Origin: JBFMDN01 sp040753915
GTDB taxonomy: Bacteria > Desulfobacterota > Desulfomonilia > Desulfomonilales > Desulfomonilaceae
Direction: 5' to 3'
Length of the DNA: 64,000 bases
Assembly (NCBI GenBank): GCA_040753915.1
Contig: JBFMDN010000023.1
Coordinates: 1 to 64,000 of the forward strand
Shown here: in pieces, positions 25,236 through 33,403 of the stretch
Layout of the letters: the number at the start of each line of letters is the position of its first letter
Position numbering within the stretch: the stretch's first letter is position 1
Notes under the pieces: model-generated
What the model saw: the letters and a program-made list of their open reading frames with translations, nothing else
Databases searched by the model: none
What the model was told of the DNA's origin: nothing
Position numbers and translations under genes: made by a program

Positions 25236-26172
25236 TGGTCTGAGCCGCTGCGCCCTCTTCGGCTACGGTCAATCCCTCTGCTTCAACCTCCGTGGGTTCC
25301 GCCTCTGAGACCTCTACCGGCTTGACAGGCTTCTGGACCGTGCCACCGGACAAGAGCCGGCGCCTGCTCGGCTTATCGATTATGGTTCCCGGTGGCGCAG
25401 CGTAGGACGGATGAGCGAGATCCATCCCCGAATGCTTCCAGATATACGTGTACGCGTCAGCTATACTGTTGATCATGTCGCTGTAGATGTTGTTAACGTC
25501 GCGGTTGGTCAGGACAATCTGCCTGTTGAACTTGTCGGGAGCGCGAAAGATCGAATACATGTCTTCTCGCGTCTGGGCGTTGAAATGGGGGTTCCGCACG
25601 TGTTTGAGCGTGGGGGTCGTATCCGAGCGCAACGACTCCATGAGCTCCCCGAGAGAGTTGTAGTCTCCATACCCGTCGTAGAAAACCCAGATGTCGATAA
25701 CGCTCTCGGCGACAAGGGCGTCGAGTGCGCGGGAGAATCTGTCGAGGTACTTCAGATCCGGAAATTCAGGCATCTTGGTGAGCACGATGGACTTGCCGAT
25801 CATCCCAAGCCGTCCGGCAAGGTTTGTCTGAGACGTGTCCAACTTGATAGCGCCGCCTTTGAATGCTGCCACGCAGTACGGTATGTCCCGCATCAAACGC
25901 GCGTATGACCGAGACCGTATTTCTTCCAGATCGATGATCTTGCCCGGATTTGACATCACGTCCCGATCCACAAAGGTCATTCCTCTGAGAAAATCGTAGC
26001 GGTTCTGGTAAATGTACTGGCCCATGGACCGCGGTATCAGCCTGAGGACATCCTTGGTGACGCTCCTGAGGAACTCCACGTGGCTGTCATAGGGGACGTA
26101 TGCGTGAGCCGGAACGGTAAGGAGAATTGAGAGAAGGAATGCCGGCAACAGGTTCTTGAGCGCTCTGACCAT
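25228..26172 (-). CDS. Secreted hypothetical protein
   Basis: 314 residues with a signal peptide (LLPAFLLSILLTVPAHA, cleavage near Ala24). The mature part starts YVPYDSHVEFLRSVTKDVLRLIPRSMGQYIYQNRYDFLRGM; its His/Asp content and helical run recall zinc-dependent phospholipase C/S1-P1-type proteins, but I cannot place the full metal-ligand set, so this remains a weak comparison. The C-terminus is a Pro/Glu-rich tail (VKPVEVSEAEPTEVEAEG), likely disordered. AAGGAGG precedes the ATG. It is monocistronic downstream of the mutS end. Confidence 0.6.
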   Translation of the reverse strand: MVRALKNLLPAFLLSILLTVPAHAYVPYDSHVEFLRSVTKDVLRLIPRSMGQYIYQNRYDFLRGMTFVDRDVMSNPGKIIDLEEIRSRSYARLMRDIPYCVAAFKGGAIKLDTSQTNLAGRLGMIGKSIVLTKMPEFPDLKYLDRFSRALDALVAESVIDIWVFYDGYGDYNSLGELMESLRSDTTPTLKHVRNPHFNAQTREDMYSIFRAPDKFNRQIVLTNRDVNNIYSDMINSIADAYTYIWKHSGMDLAHPSYAAPPGTIIDKPSRRRLLSGGTVQKPVKPVEVSEAEPTEVEAEGLTVAEEGAAAQTTE

Positions 26173-26298
26173 CGAGAGGCCTCCTTGAGAAAGGAGTGTT
26201 CGCGGGAGACTCTATCCCACACGGGTGAGGATACCACAGTGCGAAACTAAAATCAATCCTCATTTCAAGATACTAGTCAGAATAGATGATAGATTGCC

Positions 26299-28929
26299 TT
26301 AAGAGAGGCGACCGCCATACTTGCGCTTCCATTCGAAAAGCACGGTGAGAGCCTCAAGTGGGGTAAGGGACTCGGGGTCCAGACTTTCCAGCTCTCTTGC
26401 CAGGTCGTCTGCCATGTACCCGAACAACTCGGCCTGGACCGGCCCACCTTTCGAAAGGCTCTTCGCTCGTTTGCCCTGCGCGATTGTTGGCCTGCCCCAG
26501 GGATCGATTTCTTTCTTTTCAAGATTGGAGAGGATTTCCTTCGCGCGCGCTATGACTGAATCTGGTATTCCAGCCAGCCGAGCCACCTGAATCCCGTAGG
26601 AGCGGTTCGAGCCGCCCGGGACTATCTTGCGCAAGAAGACGATTCGATCTTTTGATTCTCGAACAGCGATGCTGAAGTTACGTACCCGGTCTCGTTCGCG
26701 GGCTATGTCAACCAGCTCATGATAGTGCGTCGCGAAGAGCGTTCGAGGACCGGCTTTGGCTTTGTCATGGAGGTATTCGGTCACCGCCCACGCGATGGAG
26801 AGGCCGTCAAAAGTGCTGGTTCCTCGTCCAATCTCGTCAAGCAGCACGAGCGATCGCTCGGTCGCGTTGTGGAGTATCTCAGCCGTCTCGTTCATCTCCA
26901 CCATGAAGGTAGACTGTCCGAACGCTAGATAGTCTGCGGCTCCGATACGCGTAAAGATGCGGTCCACGATACCGATGGACGCCTCCTTCGCGGGAACTAA
27001 TGAGCCGATCTGGCCCATGAGAACGATCAGGGCCGTTTGCCGCATGTACGTGGACTTGCCTGCCATATTTGGTCCGGTAATGATCAAGATCTGATTCTCG
27101 GACCGATCCAAAGTGACGTCGTTGGGCACGTACGGCTCCCTGTGATCGAACTGCTCCACGACCGGATGCCGTCCTTCAATGATGCGAATCTGCTCTCCGT
27201 CGTGGACCTGAGGGCGAACGTATCCCGCAGCAGTCGCAATTTCGGCAAAGGATTGGAGAACGTCAATCGTGGCGACGGAAGCCGCTGTCTGCTGTATTCT
27301 GGGTATGATCTCCAGGAGCCTGGTTCGTAGCAGCTCGAAAATCTTTTCTTCCAGCTCGACTATCATTTCCTGCGCGTTGAGCACCTTGAGCTCGTATTCT
27401 TTGAGCTCTTCCGTTATATAGCGCTCAGCGTTCACAAGGGTCTGCTTCCGGGAATAGGACGCGGGAACCTTGTCCCTGTGGGTGTTGGTCACCTCGATGT
27501 AATACCCGAAAACTCGATTGTACCCGACCTTGAGATTGGGAATGCCCGTAGCCTGCCTCTCTCTTGCCTCGATACCCGCTATCCACTCTTTGCCGCTCAC
27601 CTTGATCGAGCGAAGCTCGTCGAGCTCCTTGTCGTATCCGTCTCGAACCACCCCTCCTTCCCGCAAGGAAGGGGGGGGAGAATCCACGATCAGAGCAGCG
27701 ATGGCATGAGCCACGTAGGCCAGATCATCCATCCTACTCAGCTCCGCGGCGAGCGGGGTGTCAATCTGTCCTATGAGGTTGATGAGGGCAGGGATTTTCT
27801 CAGCGGAGAATCGAAGTTGCACGAGATCGCGGGGGGTGGCACTCTTTAACGATATTTTGCCTGCGATTCGTTCCAGGTCTCCGATCTCTCTGAGCAAGGT
27901 CCGGATCTCACCACGTTCCACGGTGCGCTCGACGAGGCTTTCCACAGTCTCACTGCGTCGCAGAATTTCCCGCACATCCATGAGGGGGTAGGAGACCCAC
28001 TGCCTCAGGAGTCGTCCCCCCATAGAGGTGCAGGTCTTGTCCAGAAGGCGGATGAGGGTCCCGTCAGAGGTGCCGTCCTTCAAGCTCTTGAATATCTCCA
28101 GGTTTCTGAGCGTAGACTGATCCAGCACCATGTAGCTTCCCAGGTGATATACCCGGAGGGGCTTGATGTGGACAGGAACGTCGAACCTTGTCTGTTTCAC
28201 GTACCCTACTACGGTGCCGGCGGCCACAGTCAGAGCCGACTCATCGGACAGTCCAAACCCTTCCAGGTTTTGGACACCGTACAGCTCCCTGAGAGCTTCG
28301 CAACATCCATGAGGCTCGCACAGCCATTCTTCTACCCTGTGCACGTACAGGGAGCCGTCCACTACTGCGAACGCGGGGTGGTCATCGGGTAGACGCTCGG
28401 AAACGAGTACTTCCTTGGGTTCAAGGCGTCTCAGCTCCTGAGCCGCGAGAGACAGGTCATCGGTCCCGGTCACGAGCAGGTCTCCTGTGGAGAGGTCCAA
28501 AGCGGCAAGACCTATCTGCTCGTTCTTTGTAGCGAGCGCCACCACAAAATGATTTTCGTCTGCCTTGAGCGTTCCGGGATCGTCCGTAAGGCCTGGAGTC
28601 AGTACCCGCGTGACGTCCCGACGGACGATGCCCTTTGCGGTCCGAGGATCCTCCACTTGATCGCAGACCGCCACTCTCTCGCCGGCCATGAGGAGCCTGG
28701 ATATATAGGAAGAGGCTGCGTGGTGAGGGAAGCCGCACATGGGAACGGCTTCCTCTTTGTTCTTGTCACGGGTCGTCAGCGCGATATCGAGGATCTGGGA
28801 GGCTTTTCGAGCATCCTCGAAGAACATCTCGTAAAAGTCTCCCATGCGGAAGAGGAGGATAGCATCCGGATGACGGTTCTTGTGAGCCTGATATTGGCGC
28901 ATCATGGGGGTGAGATTCGAATCCGACAC
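26299..28929 (-). CDS. mutS: DNA mismatch repair protein MutS
   Basis: Canonical MutS, 876 residues, recognises mismatches and recruits MutL. Domain I has the mismatch-reading motif MGDFYEMFFEDA (Phe-x-Glu). The core/clamp region includes GRLLRQWVSYPL and LKVGYNRVFGYYIEVT. The ATPase has Walker A GPNMAGKSTYMRQTALIVLMGQIG, Walker B LVLLDEIGRGTSTFDGLSIAWA and ATHYHEL. The longest frame begins with TTG at 28956. I prefer the GTG at 28929 (reading VSDSNLTPMMRQY) because it matches MutS N-termini and has AGGA 8 nt upstream. It is distinct from the two MutS-like ATPases at 44.6-47.7 kb. Confidence 0.95.
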   Translation of the reverse strand: MSDSNLTPMMRQYQAHKNRHPDAILLFRMGDFYEMFFEDARKASQILDIALTTRDKNKEEAVPMCGFPHHAASSYISRLLMAGERVAVCDQVEDPRTAKGIVRRDVTRVLTPGLTDDPGTLKADENHFVVALATKNEQIGLAALDLSTGDLLVTGTDDLSLAAQELRRLEPKEVLVSERLPDDHPAFAVVDGSLYVHRVEEWLCEPHGCCEALRELYGVQNLEGFGLSDESALTVAAGTVVGYVKQTRFDVPVHIKPLRVYHLGSYMVLDQSTLRNLEIFKSLKDGTSDGTLIRLLDKTCTSMGGRLLRQWVSYPLMDVREILRRSETVESLVERTVERGEIRTLLREIGDLERIAGKISLKSATPRDLVQLRFSAEKIPALINLIGQIDTPLAAELSRMDDLAYVAHAIAALIVDSPPPSLREGGVVRDGYDKELDELRSIKVSGKEWIAGIEARERQATGIPNLKVGYNRVFGYYIEVTNTHRDKVPASYSRKQTLVNAERYITEELKEYELKVLNAQEMIVELEEKIFELLRTRLLEIIPRIQQTAASVATIDVLQSFAEIATAAGYVRPQVHDGEQIRIIEGRHPVVEQFDHREPYVPNDVTLDRSENQILIITGPNMAGKSTYMRQTALIVLMGQIGSLVPAKEASIGIVDRIFTRIGAADYLAFGQSTFMVEMNETAEILHNATERSLVLLDEIGRGTSTFDGLSIAWAVTEYLHDKAKAGPRTLFATHYHELVDIARERDRVRNFSIAVRESKDRIVFLRKIVPGGSNRSYGIQVARLAGIPDSVIARAKEILSNLEKKEIDPWGRPTIAQGKRAKSLSKGGPVQAELFGYMADDLARELESLDPESLTPLEALTVLFEWKRKYGGRLS

Positions 28930-29219
28930 GGGCTCTATCCTGGACAAAGGTCTCAACTCCCTGCGGAGGGACGCACGAAAGTTCTGGAATATTCCCGCAT
29001 GATACTCGCAGCACCTCTTGAGTCAAGCAGCGCGCATTGGGCCAAGGCGTCCGTGTGCAGGCCTTGGAACCTCGGCCTCGTAGCAGGAATACGTGTATTT
29101 TCTGGACCGGCAGGCAAGAATTTGCTACTCGGTACAAGAAGGCGTGATGATGAGCTAGGCCTGTGCGAGACGTTTTTTTCGCCTCTTTGTGCCCAAAATC
29201 TGTTGGGAAGGCAACAATC

Positions 29220-29417
29220 ATGCAATTCAAATTGGAGATCATGCTGTGTAGCGGATCGGGGGCATTCATACCTCGGACAGCTTTGGGCCAGAAGCTTGCG
29301 TCTTTGAGAAATCGTGCCATAGCTTCCGGAATGAAATTCCTGACGGAAAATGAGGTATTGGAAGAAGTGAAACGACGCCGCGGAGAGTTGGACATCGATG
29401 AAAAAGACGTACGTTGA
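29220..29417 (+). CDS. Antitoxin-like small protein
   Basis: 65 residues; the ATG at 29220 has GGAAGG upstream. The C-terminal half (RNRAIASGMKFLTENEVLEEVKRRRGELD) is a charged helix like those of antitoxins paired with PIN toxins. Its end overlaps the start of a PIN-domain frame by 20 bp, a normal TA arrangement. Because the partner is truncated, the module is probably dead or the antitoxin is an orphan. The first 20 residues fit no family I know. Confidence 0.45.
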   Translation: MQFKLEIMLCSGSGAFIPRTALGQKLASLRNRAIASGMKFLTENEVLEEVKRRRGELDIDEKDVR

Positions 29418-29613
29418 CGCTAATGTCTTGATTGCGGCATTCCAAGGTGACGAGCCGACATCGCCGGAGGTGCTGAAGGGGACATCAAAGATCTCGCGTC
29501 TCTTCGGCCGCTTGGATCGCAAACTGTGGGCTCACCTGAAATTGCCCGGTAGCAACCGAGGCTTGCCTCTTCAGAAGGGTTCTTCGGGGAGCGAAGTCAC
29601 CTGGGTAGCGTAG
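29398..29613 (+). pseudogene. Truncated PIN-domain toxin
   Basis: The frame begins KTYVDANVLIAAFQGDEPTS, the first strand and catalytic Asp of a PIN ribonuclease (VDANVLIAAF). After about 28 residues the likeness ends and the remaining 43 codons read into unrelated sequence. A full PIN toxin has about 130 residues and three further acidic residues, all missing here. It is a 5' fragment left after a deletion. Confidence 0.6.
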
Positions 29614-30508
29614 CTGCACGCTTGGGCTGGTCGTGCTGATCCAGATCGATGCAACCTGCATCCGAATATCCTTTGCGAAAGGCCTGAGCGCTCATGGGGG
29701 TGGGTTTGCCGTATTCCCTTCGGACACGGCCGAACGTGCGCTCCATGTATCGACCAATCATTTGTTGTTTGGCAATGACAAGATCCTTGCAGCACCTCAG
29801 CTCCTCCACCCTGACCGTTCTGGCTCTCTCCTCGAATCGCTCACCGATGCGTACCACCGCGCCATTGAGGTACGCATTCTTGAGGGACTGTCCGTTCCAT
29901 CCCCGATGTGTCCTTTTGAGCTCGGGCAAGGCCCAGTCCGAGAGCAGCTTCAGTTCCCGCATGAGAAACCGGAAGGTGTGGGCTGCCACCTCGGAATCCG
30001 CCCTCGTACCGATAAAGCTCAGCAGGGGCTTGGAGCCAGGTCTGCGGCGAAGGATATGCTCGCACTCAAACCCTCGCGACACGTGAACGATGAGGCCTCT
30101 GACCCAATTTCGCACCACACGGCCGGGGTCGACAAATGCCTCTGACACTTCGATGCTGGAATTGATCTCCTCCACCGGAAGGTCGGCCATAGCGAGGTTG
30201 TACTTGGAAAGGAGCTCCCTGGCCTTGACCGCTGCCAGAGCGGCCTCGTTCTCATTTGAAGACTTGGCGAGCTCAAACAACTTCCGAACCTTATCAACAA
30301 CTTGGTCTCGTGTCACGTTTGTATCCCGTCCCCGGAAAAGTGCCTCGTCATATACCACGCGCAGAGCGCGGGTCAAGTATTTTCCGAGGCTCTCCGCACC
30401 GATTCGGTCACGCGTGAAGCGAACCTTGCATCCGCCGTGGCTTTGTCTACCTGGCAAGGCAATCGGGCAGGAGACGATGCGGCTTTCCCGGGCCGGAACC
30501 GAACACAT
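29597..30508 (-). CDS. DUF2786-containing protein
   Basis: 303 residues from the ATG at 30508; an upstream extension is open but would run through the attenuator of the divergent gene. The segment DKVRKLFELAKSSNENEAALAAVKARELLSKYNL (about residues 85-120) is a clear DUF2786 motif. The following region (HVSRGFECEHILRRRPGSKPLLSFIGTRADSEVAAHTFRFLMREL) is typical of the same proteins, which are often phage or island-borne. Function is unknown. Its start lies about 20 bp from the -35 box of the Phe leader transcript on the other strand. Confidence 0.75.
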   Translation of the reverse strand: MCSVPARESRIVSCPIALPGRQSHGGCKVRFTRDRIGAESLGKYLTRALRVVYDEALFRGRDTNVTRDQVVDKVRKLFELAKSSNENEAALAAVKARELLSKYNLAMADLPVEEINSSIEVSEAFVDPGRVVRNWVRGLIVHVSRGFECEHILRRRPGSKPLLSFIGTRADSEVAAHTFRFLMRELKLLSDWALPELKRTHRGWNGQSLKNAYLNGAVVRIGERFEERARTVRVEELRCCKDLVIAKQQMIGRYMERTFGRVRREYGKPTPMSAQAFRKGYSDAGCIDLDQHDQPKRAATLPR

Positions 30509-30529
30509 GCCTATGCCCGCCAAAAAAAC

Positions 30530-30558
30530 TTGACAGATTCGTCGGACCTTTGTACACA
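30530..30558 (+). promoter_or_regulatory. Promoter of the Phe-leader transcript
   Basis: A perfect TTGACA (30530-30535), 17-bp spacer and TACACA (30553-30558) lie about 20 bp before the leader ATG. It is divergent from the DUF2786 gene. Confidence 0.65.
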
Positions 30559-30577
30559 AGATTTTGAGAGGATAATC

Positions 30578-30643
30578 ATGGTCTGCACGCGTGACACATT
30601 CTTTTTCTTTTTTAGCTTTAGAAGGAGTACGTGCGTGACCTGA
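30578..30643 (+). CDS. Phenylalanine-rich leader peptide
   Basis: A 21-codon frame with a good ribosome binding site (GAGAGG, 30564-30571) that starts MVCTRDT, continues with five consecutive Phe codons, then Ser and a sixth Phe (30599-30619), and ends RRSTCVT with TGA at 30641-30643. Six Phe in seven codons is the hallmark of attenuator peptides such as enterobacterial pheL. It lies between a promoter and an intrinsic terminator. A ribosome stalled on Phe codons would leave 30642-30649 free; one that reaches the stop would cover it. The peptide itself probably has no other function. Confidence 0.7.
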   Translation: MVCTRDTFFFFFSFRRSTCVT

Positions 30644-30702
30644 GTGTGACCCTCTCACAACAAGGCATGAAAGAAGCAGAGTTCACACTCTGCTTTTTTT
30701 TT
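30642..30702 (+). promoter_or_regulatory. Transcription attenuator (terminator/antiterminator)
   Basis: Terminator: AGCAGAGT (30675-30682), loop TCAC, ACTCTGCT (30687-30694), then nine T residues to 30702. Antiterminator: GAGTGTGA (30642-30649), overlapping the leader stop codon, is perfectly complementary to TCACACTC (30683-30690), which covers the terminator loop and half of its 3' arm. The two pairings exclude each other. The CoA-transferase gene starts 72 bp downstream. Confidence 0.7.
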
Positions 30703-30773
30703 GCCTGCGGCCGGCTTGTCCCTGCTCCACCAAGCAGCCGGTACTCGATCGATTAGTACGAAAGGAGAAAGAC

Positions 30774-31985
30774 GTGAAAGGACCTCTCGATGGTGTACGC
30801 GTAGTTGAAATCTCAATGTTTCAGCAAGGCCCAGCAGCAGGCATGCGTCTCGGTGACCTGGGCGCCGATGTGATAAAGATTGAACCTCAAACCGGCGACC
30901 CTGGCAGAGAATTTATGAGGATCATCGGCGCGATGGTAGGCCTGGAGGGCCGGAATTATTATTTCGAGCACTGCAATCGTAACAAGAGGAGCGTCGTTCT
31001 CGACCTGAAGAAACCTGAGGGCATGGACGCGATGCTCAGGCTGATCGATACTGCTGACGTTTTCCTGAACAACATGAGCATAGAAGCCCCGGAGAGAATG
31101 GGCTTGGGGCCGGAAGCCCTCTTGGCGAGGAACCCCCGACTGATCTATGCCCACGCGTCCGGCTGGGGGCGGAAGGGAGAAGAGGCGAAAAATTACTCCT
31201 TTGATTACACTGGGATTGCCCGATGTGGGATGATGATGTCCTGCGGAGAGAACGGCGCTTCGCCCGCCCAAATCCTTCCCGGAATCGGGGACGAAGTAGC
31301 ATCTTTGACCTGTGCGTGGGCGGTCACTGCAGCCCTCTATGCCCGGGAGAAGACAGGCAAGGGGCAGGTTGTGGACACTTCTCTCATGGGAAGCATCATT
31401 GCCATGCTAGGGCTCGTGGTGGCGGCGCCGGCCATCACGGGGCAGGAGTTCCCGAGAGAAGTCAGAAAATGCGCAGGGAACGCCATTTACAACCACTATC
31501 GCTGCAAAGACGGACTGTGGATTGCCATCGCTCACCTGCAGCCGGACCGCTACTGGCCCAGAGTATGCCAGGCTCTGGACCTGGAAGAACTGATCGATGA
31601 CCCAAGATTCAATACCGTAGAGGCACGGAGCAAGAATGCGAGCGAGTTGGTGGCCAGGTTCGATGAAAGGTTCGCAACCAGGCCGAGGCATGAGTGGCTG
31701 GAGGTACTAAACCGGGCGGGGTGCATTTGTACACCGGTACAGACCCCTATGGAAGTCACGAACGACCTTCAAGCATTGGCGAACAACTACTTCGTACACC
31801 TGGACCACCCAAGGCACGGCAAGACAAAAATGGTTGGTTTTCCCTGGGATTTCAGCGAGACACCGGCCACCTGTCGACGGCCGGCCCCCGAGCTTGGCGA
31901 GCACACGGAAGAAATCCTCATGGAGATTGGCTACGGCCCCGCGGAAATTAGCGACATGCGTAGGCTTGGAGTGATCGGGAATTGA
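30774..31985 (+). CDS. Class III (CaiB/BaiF) CoA-transferase
   Basis: 403 residues. Family III CoA-transferases move CoA between carboxylic acids through an aspartyl-CoA intermediate. Family motifs are PLDGVRVVEISMFQQGPAAGMRLGDLGADVIKIEP at the N-terminus, NKRSVVLDLKKPEGMDAMLRLI, and TGKGQVVDTSLMGS, whose Asp is the expected nucleophile. The GTG start has AAAGGAG 6 nt upstream. The substrate is not predictable from the sequence. Because a Phe-responsive leader lies ahead of it, and because phenyllactate and benzylsuccinate CoA-transferases belong to this family, an aryl-carboxylate substrate is a reasonable guess. No partner gene adjoins it. Confidence 0.88.
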   Translation: MKGPLDGVRVVEISMFQQGPAAGMRLGDLGADVIKIEPQTGDPGREFMRIIGAMVGLEGRNYYFEHCNRNKRSVVLDLKKPEGMDAMLRLIDTADVFLNNMSIEAPERMGLGPEALLARNPRLIYAHASGWGRKGEEAKNYSFDYTGIARCGMMMSCGENGASPAQILPGIGDEVASLTCAWAVTAALYAREKTGKGQVVDTSLMGSIIAMLGLVVAAPAITGQEFPREVRKCAGNAIYNHYRCKDGLWIAIAHLQPDRYWPRVCQALDLEELIDDPRFNTVEARSKNASELVARFDERFATRPRHEWLEVLNRAGCICTPVQTPMEVTNDLQALANNYFVHLDHPRHGKTKMVGFPWDFSETPATCRRPAPELGEHTEEILMEIGYGPAEISDMRRLGVIGN

Positions 31986-32422
31986 GACTCTAATGCTGGC
32001 TGGAAAGCCGTCGCTCCGTGCCAGTAACCAAATTCCCTGTATCGCTACCCGATGATCTTATCAAGCCTCGGCCTCCCCCCGGCGATCTCAGGATCTGCAT
32101 CCGGGGCAGGCCCCGGGGGATCGGCACGGGCCATAGTGGAGCCCATTGGAAATAGGTCTGGCGACAATTCATAAGCGGAGCCGCAAGCGACCGAGTGAAA
32201 ACACTGTGCGGAGCTTTCAACTGGGACAAATGCCCTGCATGTTCAACGAGCGGCAGTACAGTCCCCTCCGCCCCCCCTCGGTCTGGATTGACACTCTAGC
32301 AGCCTGTGCTGTATGCTTGTGCTCATCGGTACGTATGATCGGGGCCTCCCATCCGCGGGGTGGAATGCCGTTGAGTTGGCGGCAAGGCTACACATGGACT
32401 ATTTCGGTCAGGGAAACGAACG
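31986..32422. other. Intergenic region, no gene recognised
   Basis: No gene or repeat recognised between the CoA-transferase and the hydrolase, apart from the promoter at 32288-32317. Confidence 0.5.
32288..32317 (+). promoter_or_regulatory. Putative promoter of the secreted hydrolase
   Basis: TTGACA (32288-32293), an 18-bp spacer and TATGCT (32312-32317) lie about 105 bp before the GTG start of the hydrolase gene. Confidence 0.5.
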
Positions 32423-33328
32423 GTGCTACGTCGGATTTCAATGCCGATTGTCTTGATGCTGACCCTTGGGGTGGGAGTTTGCGGCGCTACCGCTGAAGAA
32501 CGCCTCGTTTCGGTTTCACTCGAACATGGACACGACCTGCACGGATGCATCTTTTTTCCTGACGCATCGGGCTCTGGGCGGTTACCGGCAGTAATTGTTG
32601 CAACAGGTGCAGGCGGTACCAAGCTGATTCAATACAGAGAGTATTGTCGAAATCTTTCAAAACAGGGATTTGCCGCTCTGCTCGTTGACGGCTCGAACTA
32701 CCCCGAGTACCTGACACCGGGGCCTGACACGTGGCGTCGGATGCCCTACCACATCTGGTCCTGGGTGAACCATTTTACCGTCGCCATTGCACTCGCATTT
32801 GACCACAGGTGGTACATCCGAAATATCCGGGAGGCCGTTGATTACCTGTACGCTAATCCGAAGATAATCCGTTCCAAGATTGGGCTTTCGGGTTTTTCCC
32901 AGTCAGCGAATGCTGTGCTTGCCGAAGCGAGCGAAGATTCACGGGTCCGGTGCGTGGTTTGGAACAACGGTGGCTGGCCCTGGATCATGCCGTACGAGCC
33001 GAAGCGACTTCCTCCCGTGTTAATATTTCATGGCGAGGATGATGGAGTCTATAATGTCAAATACGCTCATAACCTTGCCGATGAGTTAAAGGCCGCCGGA
33101 AAAGATTACGAGTGCCATGTTTATCCCCATCAGCGGCATATGTTTACTATCTATTATGAGCTTAACCAGCCGCCGGAAGCGAGGAATCCTGCCCTGATCT
33201 CAAGTTTTCACCGTCTTGTAGGCTTTCTTGACAGAGTTCTGCGGAACAATGTCTCATCTCCAGAGCCCAGTCACCGAGCGCATAGTGCGAACGGGCTCGG
33301 GCTCGAATCGATGAAAGGCCGGCGGTAG
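32423..33328 (+). CDS. Secreted alpha/beta hydrolase
   Basis: 301 residues with a signal peptide (MPIVLMLTLGVGVCGATA). The mature protein is a dienelactone-hydrolase-like alpha/beta fold: LPAVIVATGAGG (oxyanion region), nucleophile elbow IGLSGFSQSANAVLA, acid loop LIFHGEDDGVYNVKYAH and His in YPHQRHMF. The elbow is G-F-S-Q-S rather than the usual GxSxG. Members hydrolyse esters or lactones; no substrate can be named. The GTG start follows AGGGAA; an internal ATG at 32441 is an alternative. It is followed by a permease gene 75 bp downstream. Confidence 0.75.
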   Translation: MLRRISMPIVLMLTLGVGVCGATAEERLVSVSLEHGHDLHGCIFFPDASGSGRLPAVIVATGAGGTKLIQYREYCRNLSKQGFAALLVDGSNYPEYLTPGPDTWRRMPYHIWSWVNHFTVAIALAFDHRWYIRNIREAVDYLYANPKIIRSKIGLSGFSQSANAVLAEASEDSRVRCVVWNNGGWPWIMPYEPKRLPPVLIFHGEDDGVYNVKYAHNLADELKAAGKDYECHVYPHQRHMFTIYYELNQPPEARNPALISSFHRLVGFLDRVLRNNVSSPEPSHRAHSANGLGLESMKGRR

Positions 33329-33403
33329 CTGGTCCGCGCAAATCGTGCTAACCGAGAATGGTCCACCATTGTGGGGCGGATGGCCTGCAGCGAGGAATAG
33401 CTC

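Noticed and set aside
25228..26172. Firm assignment as a zinc-dependent phospholipase C
   Set aside because: Only a loose N-terminal resemblance; the full His/Asp metal-ligand set could not be located.
30674..30702. Interpretation of the hairpin plus T run as the end of an independent small RNA
   Set aside because: The Phe-rich frame and the exact complement overlapping its stop codon explain the structure better as an attenuator, although a short terminated RNA would indeed be made.
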